A DNA stretch of 64,000 bases from Strobilurus pachycystidiatus (GCA_019915135.1 JAHLMK010000034.1:118182-182181), one strand, 5' to 3'; shown: positions 46,957-58,727, counted from the stretch's first letter. Numbers and translations: made by a program. Notes: a model not told the origin generated them from the sequence alone.

Positions 46957-47335
46957 ATGCCATACGAATCCTTCCTCTCGCTTTTCTTACTGCAGTGCGC
47001 CATGCTGGCCCTGGCTGCGCCTGTACGTCCCACTACCCAGGAACCTCCCATGGCGTGTGTAATTTCGCTCTCCCTAATCTTTTTTCAACTGACCATCAAT
47101 ACTTCTAGTCACGACGACGTCGACGACAGACCCCCCAGGATCTACTTCTACATATTCGTCGTGGTATACCTCGTACCAATGACCATCCTATGCGTCGTCT
47201 ACAGATGTGGTAAGTAACACTCATGAAATCTCGAGCCGATACTCATCTGAGACTGCAGAGATATACAACGCTGAGCTTCGAATACTGGAATGCCTCAGTT
47301 TGGGATTCCTCGATCTCCGCCGATTTCGGGCATAA
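46957..47335 (+). CDS. Small single-pass membrane protein with signal peptide
   Basis: Three exons: MPYESFLSLFLLQCAMLALA is a good signal peptide, followed by APVRPTTQEPP; an intron from GTGTGT to CTTCTAG; then HDDVDDRPPRIYFYIFVVVY and LVPMTILCVVYRC, a membrane helix; an intron from GTAAGT to CTGCAG; then EIYNAELRILECLSLGFLDL and a stop at 47333. The product is about 90 residues. No family is recognised. The order of signal peptide, short acidic ectodomain, helix and cytosolic tail is coherent, and the splice sites fit in frame, which is the main support. Confidence 0.5.
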
Positions 47336-47596
47336 ATATCGCGCAGCGTGCACTGAGTCGGAACTCAGAAGACATGTTGATGTTGAAGGGGTCAAGCTTA
47401 CTTGACACATGATTGGGGCTATGTTCTTCACGATCACTGGTACTGTACACGCAATACTAAAGACGGTGGGAACGAATATTGTGTGATTGATAACGCCACG
47501 AGGGACATTCAGGTGTAAAGAGCAAAACAAAATCGGATAGCTTTACGGTGGTAAGTAATACATTATGCATTATCAATTGGATGATCTTCATTTGCC

Positions 47597-48250
47597 TGTA
47601 TTCTCCCTTCACCACCTGGCCTGTGAAGCTCTGGAAGCCCTTCTCGCTTCTTCCCTCGCCTTATCTGCTGGAGAGGAGAACGTCTGTTCTGGTTCACGGC
47701 GGGCGGAGGTTTGGACGGGAAAGGCGGGTCCAACCGGCAGGGAATCTACTTTATCGAGAGTCCTATCCCGACTCGGAGACGATGGAGTACCAGTCGGGGC
47801 CAGCACCGTACCAACCGTCGCATCGCCAGACAAGAGCACTTCCTTTGCCGCTGGTGGCGTATTGGAAATTGGGATGCTTTCCTCGGCGCGATACTTCTCC
47901 TTCATCAATCGTCTCGCTTCGCGCTCCTCTGCTGTCGGACTCTAATATGGAGACGGATATGCAGAGACGGGTGTGGGCGGGGACCCTTGCGCATGTATTT
48001 CGGCGCGGGCGGTGAATATGGAACTAGGTGGCCTCGATTGTGGACTCGAGGCGGCTGTTGGAGTACACGGTATATTGACCATCTCAGGACTCCGAGTCGA
48101 GGTGGTTGTTGGAGTACACGGTATCTCAGAGCTCGTAGAAGGTTCCGTTCGCTCTGAAACGTGCGACAACTGAGTGCCTCCGGTAGGTAGGTAGGCAGAT
48201 GACGGTCTCGTTGGGGGAAATGTCCTAATAACACGGCGTCAATATCATGC
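47597..48250 (-). pseudogene. Degenerate copy of the 44.2-45.7 kb gene's second exon
   Basis: On the minus strand, SSPQSRPPSSIFTARAEI followed by GSPPTPVSAYPSP matches SSQQSSPPSRIFTPRSEI and ESPPTPDNVSAHPSPSP of the gene at 44175. Further on, SGDATVGTVLAPTGTPSSPS matches SVDATVSIVQNMIRTPPPPS. The reading is split over frames and holds stops. Within it, 48050-48126 shows a short tandem duplication around TTGGAGTACACGGTAT. Both copies lie on the same strand about 3.2 kb apart, which fits an old local duplication. Confidence 0.65.
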
Positions 48251-48489
48251 AATACGGAAAAGACGAACGAACATACGGTGGTTTCTCAGGCGGCGCCGGA
48301 TCTGGTTTTTGACCTGCTTCTTCTGTCAATGAGGCTGAGTTCGTTTGGGGTGAAGAGATGCTGGGGGATTTTGCCGGGATCGGTGAAACCCTAACACCCT
48401 CGATAACGACATGTGCACCAACGCTGGCACCGCCGATGAGCAAATTACCGCCTAGAAAGCGGTATATGCTCCGAGCATCTGAACTGGTG

Positions 48490-49020
48490 CCAACCTCCTC
48501 GACACAGACATCTACGAGCTCATGTCGTTCTGCACATTCGACACCCTCGATAAACAAACGCGCTCGCCCTGGTGCGACGTCTTCGACCAGTCCGAGGACT
48601 GGGTTGGGTTTGAGTACACGGGTGATCTGGACAAGTACTACGGGACGGGATATGGGGGCTACCCAGGTCGTGTGCAGGGCGTGGGATATGTGAACGAGCT
48701 CATCGCGCGCCTGACGGGCACGCCCGTTGTCGATAGCAGGCAGACAAAGTTGACGTTGGACACCGACGAGGCGACGTTCCCCCTCAACCGCACGCTGTAT
48801 GCGGATTTCAGCCACGACAATCAGATGGTGGCAATCTTTAGTGCGATGGGGCTGTTCAAGCAGCCAGGGGTAGAGCCGCTGAGTGTGGCGGAGCCGGCTA
48901 CAGGGAGGGTGTGGCGTGCGGGGAGGACTGCGCATAGGTCTGCTCTGCGAGGGAGTTGTGAGCTTCTCGTATTACGGTCGGGTGGGTATGGCAAGAGCCC
49001 GATTTACCGCGCCACATATG
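48490..49020 (+). pseudogene. Histidine acid phosphatase (phytase-like), C-terminal half only
   Basis: Phytases of this family release phosphate from inositol phosphates and are normally secreted. Recognisable text starts with GANLLDTDIYELMSFCTFDT, continues with WVGFEYTGDLDKYYGTGYG and VQGVGYVNELIARLTGTPVV, and includes ATFPLNRTLYADFSHDNQMV with the catalytic His-Asp pair. The N-terminal half with the RHG active-site motif is absent; sequence before 48490 is unrelated and belongs to a minus-strand duplicate. After FKQPGVEPLSVAEPATGRVW the match fades and no normal C-terminus follows. It is therefore a truncated gene fragment. Confidence 0.8.
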
Positions 49021-49168
49021 TCGATGTTTGACACGCACCACAGGGGACATCTCCTTTGTTTCCGCGTCCTCCTTAAATACGACAACTGGCTTGAAACATT
49101 TTTCCCTCATGACTACTTCTAGAACTATCTCGTAAGTAGTATCTGTACAGGGCCCTATCAGTAGATAT

Positions 49169-51007
49169 CTAGTGATTGACAGTATCACTGTTATCATGTA
49201 AATCGACGGGAATCCCATACTTGACATTGACGCCATGCTTAAGCCATTCAAGGTATCCATCACGTACACGCTGGGTGCTCGTCATTGATAAACCGTAGTT
49301 GATGGCTCCACCACTGAACGTCGATCCATGAAGATGATTGGGCTTGAACGCGGTGAGGGTTGCAGGTGCCGACCGTACAACCACCTGCAGTCCAAGGTCC
49401 ACATAACTCGAACCATGCCCTGGGGGAAGAGAGAAGTCGTCAGGCTCGTAGCGTGTGACAGTCCACCCAAAGGCCCAGTCAAGCCACGCTGGATCAGTAT
49501 GAGTCCAGCTATGTTCATGTAAGCGTGAATTAGAGATGGTCTGTGGTATGCACTTACGCCGAGTACCCTCCCGTTGCGATTCCCTCCGGGGGTGCACGCT
49601 CTGCAGTTGAAAATGTGTATTCTGTATCGTCGATGACAATAGTGTATCCTGTTCCTGGGCAGTAGGCATGTATGAGCGGAGAACTGCAGAGCAAGATGGA
49701 AAGAATACCTGGCGGAATGTGTGCAGTTCCCATCGGTGGATATTCCTCGCGCAACTTGATGCGCACAGGATCGATGATATCCGATGGAATGAATCCCACA
49801 ACGAGTGCCCAAAGTAAACTCATAGCGCCGATCAGCTCCTTGTCATGTTCAACCTTTTCATTGTCCGTGAGATTCTTCACAAATGACTTGGCGAATCCGA
49901 GAACACGCGTTGTTTTCCCTGCCCAATCAGGCCGATATGTCGCTGGTTTCGAAGGGGTCTTGCCTTTCTTCGCTTTCGGAACCGTGCGGGCACCTGTATT
50001 CCAGCCGATCTGCACCATGCGACCTCCGTGTCCAGGCTTGGTCAGTGAGCCTAGAGTGTCATGAACAGCTATTGATACTCACGCGCACATCCTTTCGCAC
50101 GTCGCATGCACGGAGAATAACGCCAGTGACATAGCTGAGAATCTGTTCGGCGTGAGGCGAGGCACATGGCACGCCACGAATGACAACAAGCTCTAGTGTC
50201 ATATCTAGAGGAGACTTCAGAAGCGATAAATGAGACATGAAAAAAAAACCCACTTTCCGGATCAACAAAGATGACCGACTCTGTCGGCTCAACGATATAA
50301 AAGTCTGTCTCCGCTGCACAGATGTATGCATTGGGAGGAACATCTGCGTAGCTGCCTTCGACAAGAGGGCGATGCTGCACGTAACCGAGTTTGCGTGCAT
50401 CATACCGCTTCCGCTTCACAAGATCAATGTCGTATCGTTCGCGCAAGGTTGTGCGCACAGTCTCGAAATCGCCCAGATCAGCAAGGAGAGCACAGATCGA
50501 TGGTGGTGTTTGCCCAAGACCAAGAGCGTTGACCTGTATAGTGTTACACACACGACAGGCTGGGAAGTCGAAACTCACAATTTTGCGTTTTTCTTGATGT
50601 GTAGCACGGCTTGGAGCATCAGCGGTATATTGACGGTGAAGAGCATCGAAAGTGGTGCGGATGCGCATGTCTTCTTGATCGCGCGAAAGTTGTTTACCTG
50701 TGGCAACGAACGAGGACCACTAGAGTATGTTAGCACCGCATAAGATACACAATATATAGGAGGTTGACTTACTGTGCGTTTGGGGCCAAATCCAGCGGGA
50801 AGGTACTCCGGTGCTTCTTCGAGGACTTCCTGCTGCTTTTCATATGTTGGGAGGCGAAGAATATCTTCCAGCCGTTCGAGAATCGCTATGGAACTGATAA
50901 AAGCACGAACTAAGGGAACCTGTCAGTACATACCCAGCAAAAAATGGCAGTAGCTTACAGGCCTGGCGGGCCTCCCTCTGGGCCTGGGTTGTACTTGAGC
51001 GGACCAT
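49169..51007 (-). CDS. Agaric protein with possible 2OG-oxygenase-like C-terminus
   Basis: Eight or so exons on the minus strand, starting MVRSSTTQAQREARQA at 51007, join at GT-AG introns into about 497 residues with no stop. The N-terminal part is helical (FISSIAILERLEDILRLPTY; FDALHRQYTADAPSRATHQE). The middle holds TLELVVIRGVPCASPHAEQI and a basic stretch (TVPKAKKGKTPSKPATYRPD). The C-terminal part has HTDPAWLDWAFGW, GHGSSYVDLGLQVVVRSAPA and PNHLHGSTFSGGAINYGLSM followed by QRV. The H-x-D, later His and trailing Arg, about 55 and 75 residues on, are arranged as in 2-oxoglutarate/Fe(II) oxygenases, a class that includes the TET/JBP-like enzymes of mushrooms, but homology is not proven. It appears intact. 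Confidence 0.65.
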
Positions 51008-51189
51008 GAATAGATGATGGTAAGAGATCGAGAAACGGGCGGCCGCGCGTTTGACCCGGGATATTGGATTGTGCGCGTGCTTGATCTGGATGCCGCGGCC
51101 GGCTACCGAGACTCTGGGATGACAGATAACCCTTGTGCGGGACCGCCTGCATGTATTGGCCGATACAGACACTTCTCGAGTAAATGACT

Positions 51190-51275
51190 GTGGTCTAGCG
51201 GTCTAACGGGTAGTCGTGGCTGTGAGTAACGCTGACACCTGATTTCGCAAGACGTCAGTTCAATCCCTGAGGATG
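51190..51275 (+). other. tRNA-like sequence (second possible Pol III relic)
   Basis: TGGTCTAGCGGTCTAACGGG resembles an A box and AGTTCAATCC about 50 bp later resembles a B box. The T-loop would have eight bases (TCAG/CTGA stem), and no acceptor stem is evident. It lies in the upstream region of the minus-strand gene at 49169-51007. It could be a SINE head or a fossil tRNA. Confidence 0.25.
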
Positions 51276-52440
51276 GTAAGTGCACGTAGGCTGAAGTAAT
51301 CTGACAGAAGGCGTTTTGCTTTTTGCTGCGGACCGTCTTTTCAGTAACCGCAGAGGCTCGTCACTCGTGCTGTATGCTATGCAGCTATGAGGCTTAAGCC
51401 GCTCAATCCTCCCATTGCTCCAGCCGCATCGAAAGCAGGTTAAGTCCACCGGTGTCCACATCATATCGTAGACATTTCGCTGACAGCAACGGGAGCTTCT
51501 TACTTTCTGAGAAAATGCCTCTGCCCCCACGCCACGATGTGTGAGCGACCAGTGTAGCTTATATGTCCCCACAACTCCGGCCTTATTGTTTCCTCCAATG
51601 TTGTGCATTTGTTTCTCGATCATACGTAAGGCACCTGTTTCCACGTCTCTGCGCCGGACGTTCGCAATCCGGCAACACTATTCCTCTAACACTTTCGCAT
51701 GCGGATGACACGCACATCGGGGCAGATACATATCGCACCTCCCGGAAAACGGGTGCTTGTGTCTCTTAGGACGACTTCTAATCAGCGCGCGGAAGCACTT
51801 ACTATTGATAAAGTCAGACATAAAGAATTAATAGCATGGCATATATCTATCTCTCTCTACATCGTTTGTCGTTTTAGCATGTAACCTGCCTTCGCGCACA
51901 TACCGTCTGCCTTAACGTTGCGAGCGCGTCGTACGGTATCGACACTATCTTTCAGCCCGCCCAACTCCAGTGCAAGCATTGCGTGTGGGCAACCGACCCG
52001 ACCCGACCCCAGCAGACCATTTTTACATACACGAACACTGGCAAATTAACTCAAAGGGTATGCGCGTCAACGAAATGTGATTGTGAATACATATACACAG
52101 ATACAGTAAGATTAGTCGGACAGACCAAAGCCCTGAGAGGTGCGTTAGTTGACGATAGAAAATAGAAGAAGACGCGTACCATGTCGTCTCAATCGACACC
52201 AAACTTTCCTGTATTCACGCTCGATGGCTGAAATGGTGACGAGTCCTCACCTGGCGAAATCCTCCAGCAACTCAGAAGTGCGACTCCATAGTGCGTGTCC
52301 GAGCTAAAGATGATCTAGTCTTTCGAGAATCATTGAGTAGATGGGATATCTGTATGCATGAGAAACAACGTTGACCGATACGCGTCCGTCCGGAGTTGTC
52401 TCTCTACTTGTCGTTCCGGATGCGGGCCCTGTCTAGCATA
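51276..52440. other. Intergenic, no supported gene
   Basis: Only short frames are present. A CCGACCCGACCCGACCCC run lies near 51990. Nothing else is seen. Confidence 0.4.
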
Positions 52441-53310
52441 TCAAAGGGCACTGTCGGAGGCAACCGTGGTGCTTGCACGCGTCTTCACAACATCAATGTA
52501 GTAATCCACGTCAACGCGCCAAGCCTCGAAAGTATCGCGCGTCAAATCCTAGGATGAGTGAGCGAGAGAATGCCAAAAGATGAGCGGCGATGCGAACACA
52601 TTGAGCCATGGCAATTTTGCGGATATCGTTCCAGTCGATATCAGGTATTTTGCATCCTTGCAAGAGGGATTCTGGGAAGAGAAGTGTCTGATGACATGTT
52701 CAAAAGATAGATACACGTAACATACCATGCATGCGCTGCAAAAAACAATTAAATAACAAACAATGTAAGAACGTAAGAGTACGCACAGTAAGGTATGCGG
52801 TCGACGATTCGCCTCTCTTTCGTTTGACTGCAGGGAACGGGCGGGGTGGGTGGCAGAGGTTGTTCGCAGCAGTGAAGTTATGGAACTGCTTCAGTGCTTC
52901 ATTACTGACGCCCAGCTTGTACTGCATCGCAGTCAGGTCGATCCGAATATGAGAGGCAACACCACAAACCGCGGCAGAGTTCCACATCTGGGCATTGCCC
53001 CACGCCTTGCCATATTTCTTCTGCGGCGGCTCATCGACGGATTTCAGAATGTCGAGTATCTCGTCCGGCGGCGTCTGACTTCTCAGCCTGGCATATAACG
53101 TGTCGAGTCAAAGAAAAGGATTGAATTTCTGGAAAGAGCGCACATAACTTCAAACTGACGTCGACCTTCCGCAGTCTGGCAAAACCTGACCGCGTTTTCA
53201 AACCATTCTGCTGCCCACGGGCTCGGTGCGTCCCATCCCCGATGGTGTGGCGGCCGTTTTGAGGGACTTGCGTTTGACGACAATTCTCTTCGCTGGTGTT
53301 GGCACTGTGG
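52441..53310 (-). CDS. Hypothetical protein, multi-exon, 5' end uncertain
   Basis: On the minus strand exons can be joined in frame: LSSNASPSKRPPHHRGWDAP and SPWAAEWFENAVRFCQTAEG, then (after a GTGCGC donor) SQTPPDEILDILKSVDEPPQ, KYGKAWGNAQMWNSAAVCGV, MQYKLGVSNEALKQFHNFTA and KRKRGESSTAYL; then a short exon; then LFPESLLQGCKIPDIDWNDI; and finally LTRDTFEAWRVDVDYYIDVV with the stop at 52441. The composition is natural and the splice sites fit, so this is probably a real gene. The start codon was not found; the first exon begins after CACCACAG near 53305. No domain is recognised. The basic KRKRGE patch could be a nuclear signal. Confidence 0.5.
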
Positions 53311-56300
53311 TGGTAAGAAGACAACCTAAGTACGGCGAAATTTGAATTTGTGCTGATCGGCGTTTGCCGACAAGTTTATAAAGTAATCTTCTGGACGCGA
53401 CTGTACACCGGACTTCTCTGGCGCTTATATTGCCTGCTGGCGGTCTTGCGTCCTCACCCCGGGCGACTCTCCTCATCGTGCTCGAGGTGCATGGCGGCGC
53501 CCGTGCCTGGTGGGTGCGATGCCTGCGTGGGTGGTGGATGGTGGGTGTCCGTGCCTGGTGGGTGCGACGGGTGGGTGCGATGGGTGGGTACCTCCGCATT
53601 TCTCATTTACACCCTGAATCGATACACCACCTTTATGACTCCGCCCTTTTTACCCTCACTTCTAATTTTGTCACGTAAGTCGATTTTCATCGAAATTTGG
53701 AACGGAAAATGCGCTCTGGCTGCGCGTTCTCGCGCTCGACATCTCTGGCTTGCTCCTGGACCCTGCGAGCTGATGAGATTCAGATTATCGCGAGATATGA
53801 CGGGTCGTCAGCGCCGATACCATCTTATCTGGCCTCGGATACGGGGTGGCAGTGTTCGGTGCATGCCCTCCCCCGTTCCCCTCTCGCTTTTCTCAACTTG
53901 GCTTGATTCTCATTGCTGGACTTCTCTAGCTTGAGACTGATATATGACTGGCTCTCAGGCTATTTCTAATCTTGCTAACACGTCCACTGACAGACATATG
54001 ACCTTCTGGTACATCTCGAATCCATGCATCATGCGAACATCACCGCGAGTCGCTCCGAGTCCTCTTCTACAGAGTCGTGACTTACTAAGATGTCACTTAT
54101 AGGTGACTTTATCGACTGCTGGCGGGCGCTACACCAAACGCCTGCTCGCACCGGCCTGTAAGAGTGTCGAAAGGGTCTGTGCACGCCATCTGAGACGCCG
54201 CCAACGCTCTGTACTTGGGCCATATCCGCTCCCCGTCAACTCTAGTGACTCAGGTCAACTCAAGTCGTCCTTCCCGCGGCTTTTACAGCAATTGTTCGGG
54301 AAGCCAGGTATGAGTCATGGATAACATTCCGGTCATGGTAAGTTATCGTTGACCAAATAACGTGTACATGACTGATTGTTGGTCTTAGTCGGGTTTCTGA
54401 GCTCGCACGCGCTTCCCAGTCGAACGCTAACAGCTGCAACACTTCGAGAGACCTCCACGATGCACGCAGCTTACGGTATGTCTTGGGTACGTCTCCGTCG
54501 TCTTGGCTGCGGTATGTTGTTAGTTCTTTCTGTTTGCTTGCTTTGCTTACTGACCGAATTCGTTAGGTTATAAATGCATTGGCTCACTCATGTCAAGCGT
54601 CAACGATTAGGACTGACGATACCTTTGTGACGCAGTTCCTATGATCCCGGTATGCACTTTCTTTAAGGCTCTTTTTCCATTGCTCGTGTACATTACAGGC
54701 ATTGTTATCAACACTCACCATGCCTTTGATGCGTCATCCTGTTGACCTCACGCTCTGTTCGATTGCTGTCTTATCATGTACTAACTTCGCGTCCGATAGA
54801 GTATGCGGCACTTACCCCGCTACCTCTTGTATCCTGGTGAGTATTCGTCGTCTATGTTGACATTGCGTATTGACCCGTAAACTAGGTCGTTGTTCCCCGT
54901 CCCGTATGTTTGAAGGAGGAACACCAAGACTATGATCTCGGTGTGTTCTTCATTCTCTATTAGCTCCTGACGGTTCGTGGTTGATTTCCACCGCGATTCC
55001 ACGGTATATTCGTTCCATACATTGTGTTTTCCTTGACACTCATGAGGTTCCGGATCTAGAGCGTAGTTGCCGGAGACCTCCACACACTTCGGCACGAGGG
55101 CGTTCGTTCTCGCTACGACACAAGCGGGAGCAACCTCACGCTTGTTTCTTCGAGATCATGACGCGCCCTCTTCGTGCATAGCGCCAGAGCATCCTTCTTG
55201 AACGTGCCCACATCACTGACCATGACTCTGAACACTTCTAGATACCCTGCGCAGGACCACTAACTCGAAACAGAAATTCGGGTGGGCGCGTGTTTATCCA
55301 CGGTCATCAACCCGGTAATCTGCAGGGTAGGCGAGGATGTGCGACTCAAATGCCAATTCGAAACAGAGGGTAGGGCGATGCTGCATTCCTCTCCTCTTGA
55401 TGCGTTCATCTAGGACTGCACATGAGCTGATAGACATCGTTTTGTGAAGAACGTCGACCGAATTGGACGCGGACTTGACTAACATCACCGTCGGCGATCG
55501 ATGCATGATTTGCGTGTCTATTGTTATCAGACTAACTTGCTGTACCTACCCCAAGGCTTGCAGAGTCAACCACGTACGCACCACTCATTCGGCCCCCGTG
55601 ACGCTTGACCGCTCCCATCTCCGCAGCGACTGCGCTCACCGCCTCACACGACGTCAAAACACTCAACCTGCGCAGTACACTGTTCTTATCCACTCTTTCC
55701 GTGCAGAATGCGCAATCCACCTCTCCATCGTCACGCGTGCTGTCTCTCTGGGGGCAGTACCAGACAAGATGAAGTGAGCGCTGTGTCGATGATTGTTGAC
55801 ACCCATCTCCGTTGGCGTTCATTGGGGTATATTTGGGCTCGTGAGAGACTCCCTCTAACATACCGTCCGTCCGTACTCGCTCCCTGTCTAGCTTGAATAC
55901 TGAAACACATTGTGGTTGACATAGTATTTTGAGCAGGGAAGTATCATATTCCTTCCGCTTGTTAGAATGGGTTCTCTTGCCAAAGATCCGCTGTCGTACG
56001 TCCTTACACTGATATTGGCCTAGTAACTTGTCCGAAGCACATACTTGCAATATTCTCACCGGATCAAGTTCGTCCGAGTCTCACACCTGTCTCACACTCG
56101 CTGATAAAGTTTGCGTGCACTCAAAGTCGAACCCGTCCCTGTTCAGTCTGGTCAGGCGACTGAGATTTGAAACAGCCAACGCCGAGCGTTGTAACTGATC
56201 ACGACAGTTGTACAATTGAACGGACGAAGTGGCGAGGAACGTATTGATAGACAGTTTGAGGCTCATGCAAGGAATACAGTATCCCTTTGGCTATACGACG

Positions 56301-56700
56301 TGCAATATTACTCGCGCTGCAAGTCGACATCTAGGAGAACAAGCCATACGAGCACAAACATTGGGGCCATCGCGAGGCCTCTCTGCAGTACGCTATGTTT
56401 CTCGAGATTGTACGATCTGTAAACGTCACTGTCAGATGAATTCCTACAGAGACGGCGTATCGAACGCTCAGCATCGGCTTATCTTTGCCGACCTATCTTT
56501 TTCTAGAACAACGTATTTGAAGAAACAGCTGTTTTACGACGCCACTCAAGAAACCACATATATAGATATAGGCGTTATGTATGACAAGAGGCTAGAGTAT
56601 TCTACATGATGACATAGTTACATACAAAAACAAGATAGCAAGTATCAAAGCACTAGTATAACACGTTACATTTTGTATTTCCTCTCTCTTCCCGTTGTCC
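53311..56700. other. Long region without a readable protein; many splice-like signals
   Basis: On the plus strand between about 54080 and 55260, short blocks of 40-110 bp alternate with 40-60 bp gaps that begin GTGAGT, GTAAGT or GTATGT and end in TTAG or CTAG. No long frame runs through them. This looks like either a decayed intron-rich gene or a spliced non-coding RNA. Frames at 55532-56059 (-) and 56229-56609 (+) show no motif. The stretch 53500-53600 is rich in GGTGGGTGCGA words. Confidence 0.4.
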
Positions 56701-56719
56701 CATGGCGGGGATGCTACAC

Positions 56720-57032
56720 CTACTCTTCGCCCATCTCCGCCGGCTTCAACATGCCCGGAATCTTCTCAGCCCTCTCCCTCCCCTCCTCAGCTTTCTTCGC
56801 TTTCTCAGCCTCCCTCTCCTCCTCTTCCCCAAAATCCTGTTCCTTCAGTACGATCAGGAAGTCCCGGACTGTGCCCTTGAAGTTTGCCGCGTCGTTATAG
56901 AGCAACCCCAGACGTGCCGTGAACTCCGCCACCTCCGCGCGTGGTACATGCGCGAACGCCCCGCCAAGCAGGCTCCTGCAGTAATCTTGCAGCCACTCTT
57001 TGTTCTGGCCCGGCTGGGCGCCCTACATATAT
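56720..57032 (-). pseudogene. Exportin-1 (CRM1) last-exon fragment
   Basis: CRM1 exports proteins with leucine-rich signals from the nucleus. The minus strand reads GQNKEWLQDYCRSLLGGAF, then AEVAEFTARLGLLYNDAANF, KGTVRDFLIVLKEQDFGEEE and a charged end closing with GMLKPAEMGEE. This matches the C-terminal helix region of CRM1 (the FK-x-x-(V/L)RDFLI-x-LKE pattern and a charged tail). The block begins right after an acceptor-like ATATGTAG, but no earlier CRM1 exon is found upstream, where other sequence and an alpha/beta hydrolase lie. It is a one-exon fragment. Confidence 0.7.
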
Positions 57033-57266
57033 GATCAAGGGTGTACAGCGGATTCCGCTCGTTCTGCAGCGGGATCAGAGACATCCAGAGATGCACTCAT
57101 ATCGCGACCACGATCACTTGAGAAACGAGAAGCATTCATATGATAACTGGCGTAGAGGTCGAGAACATGTATCGTCGTACTCACGGTCGTACTTATTTAA
57201 GAATAAATAAAGGTTAAACGTCGCAATAAATAATCAGTTTGAGGCGGCCATATCTAGGAGTGATCA

Positions 57267-58118
57267 TCATCCAAAGAACTGCAGAGGAGAGCATCAGAGA
57301 AGCATCCCAATAAACAAAGCTGTGCGACTTACCGTTGCTATAGTGCCAGAGCTCTCAATCATGCCCTGATCACTATGCGCCACACCGGCCACCCAATTAA
57401 CTGTGTGAGACGATGGCATTCCACCATCCATGCTTTGCAGCACCGCAATAAAGTTCTGTCCGCGAGCGAGGTGATCCGCACCCTGGACAGACGCCTGGCG
57501 GCGAGAGTCACCCACTCCGTGGTCCTCCAAACCAAACGCATAATGGACGCTCCGTTCTCTGTATCGTGCAACAAGCCCATCGCGACCCAAATCCTCCGCG
57601 TCAGTGGGGTAATGTTCTGGGAAAGAACCGTTCAGGCCGTATTTGTACTCATCAACATCGTCACATGTGGCGTCTGGGGCAGGCCTGTCGGTGACCAGCC
57701 AGGCGAACGACGCGGGATTGCCGAGCCAGAACTGCAGGCGGTCGGTGGAGCCGGGACGGAGGAGGGCGTAGTGCTGTGTGAGCTGCCCGCCAGCCGAGTG
57801 CCCGGCGATCACGACGGTCTGAAGGTTGGGGAAGGTCGAGCGGTCCATAGAGTATGCGACCAGCTCGTCGAGGACCTGGAAGCTGGTCAACCCGGTTATC
57901 GAAGCCGGTGCGAGGTTCTTATGCTCACTCATCCAGCCGTCTACTCCGTAGAGGAGCTGATTACTGCTAGCTGCGCCAGCTGCGAGATCGTCTGCGTGGA
58001 ACCAGCACGGCGACATGATAGACACCTTGTTCGGATTTATGTTGGCACTGTAGAGCGCATTGTGGGCGTATACCCAAGCTATACGCAATTCATCAACGCC
58101 ACTGGCATATTTTGACAA
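57267..58118 (-). CDS. Alpha/beta hydrolase (serine esterase-like)
   Basis: Likely hydrolyses an ester; the substrate is unknown. The frame includes AWVYAHNALYSANINPN and VSIMSPCWF, then TVVIAGHSAGGQLTQHYALL with the nucleophile elbow G-H-S-A-G, NPASFAWLVTDRP, YAFGLEDHGVG with a candidate acid residue, and NWVAGVAHSDQGM with the catalytic His candidate. A final intron from GTAAGT to CTGCAG joins ATFFG and the stop at 57267, which gives the usual ending of the family. The first shown codon is not ATG; the protein needs an upstream exon of about 100 residues (58120-58300 is possible), which I could not fix. It may therefore be 5'-truncated. Confidence 0.65.
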
Positions 58119-58727
58119 AGAAAAGATGATGCGTACGCGCCCAGCAGTCTCTCTGTTTTCCGGAACTGATGATTACAGCGCGTGTTATTGACTTCTTGTC
58201 TTGGTTGGAGGAGAGATATAGTGCCTGCAATACTCCTGAGTGAGAGAACCGACAGAGGGTTTGCATGCATACAATTTCTGCGCCGCCGCTTAGACTCCAA
58301 TTAGGATAAACCGTCGCGTCTTGGAGATTAGGGAGTGACTGTCAACCAGCATCAGAGCTACCACCGACAGTGGGGACGGTCTGAGGTCCGCATCGCAAAG
58401 AATTGAAAGCCACAGGACGGGCTGTGGAGGAAGAAAGTAAGAATGAAAGGATAGCAAGAACATGTACAAGAAGGGAAGAAGAGGAAAACATGATTGGGGA
58501 TGAAGGAAAACAATCACGCATTGAGTCTCGACCCGAGCGGGAAGGCTTTATACCTACCGGTTTGAGCACCACATCGTCGTCCCTCGAGAAGACCCAGCCC
58601 TGATTTTTAGCATGTTTAGGTGGCTCGGAGAATATTCCAGATATGTTCAGCCTCGGTCGGTCTTGAGTAGATTCTCATAGACGGCGATGTCGCGCGTAGA
58701 GCGTCCTAAGCGTGTTTGGCACGACGA
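58119..58727. other. Intergenic, may hold first exon of the hydrolase
   Basis: No clear exon is seen. Minus-strand frames at 58079-58300 and 58290-58572 have no motif. The sequence 58430-58540 is purine-rich on the plus strand. Confidence 0.35.
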
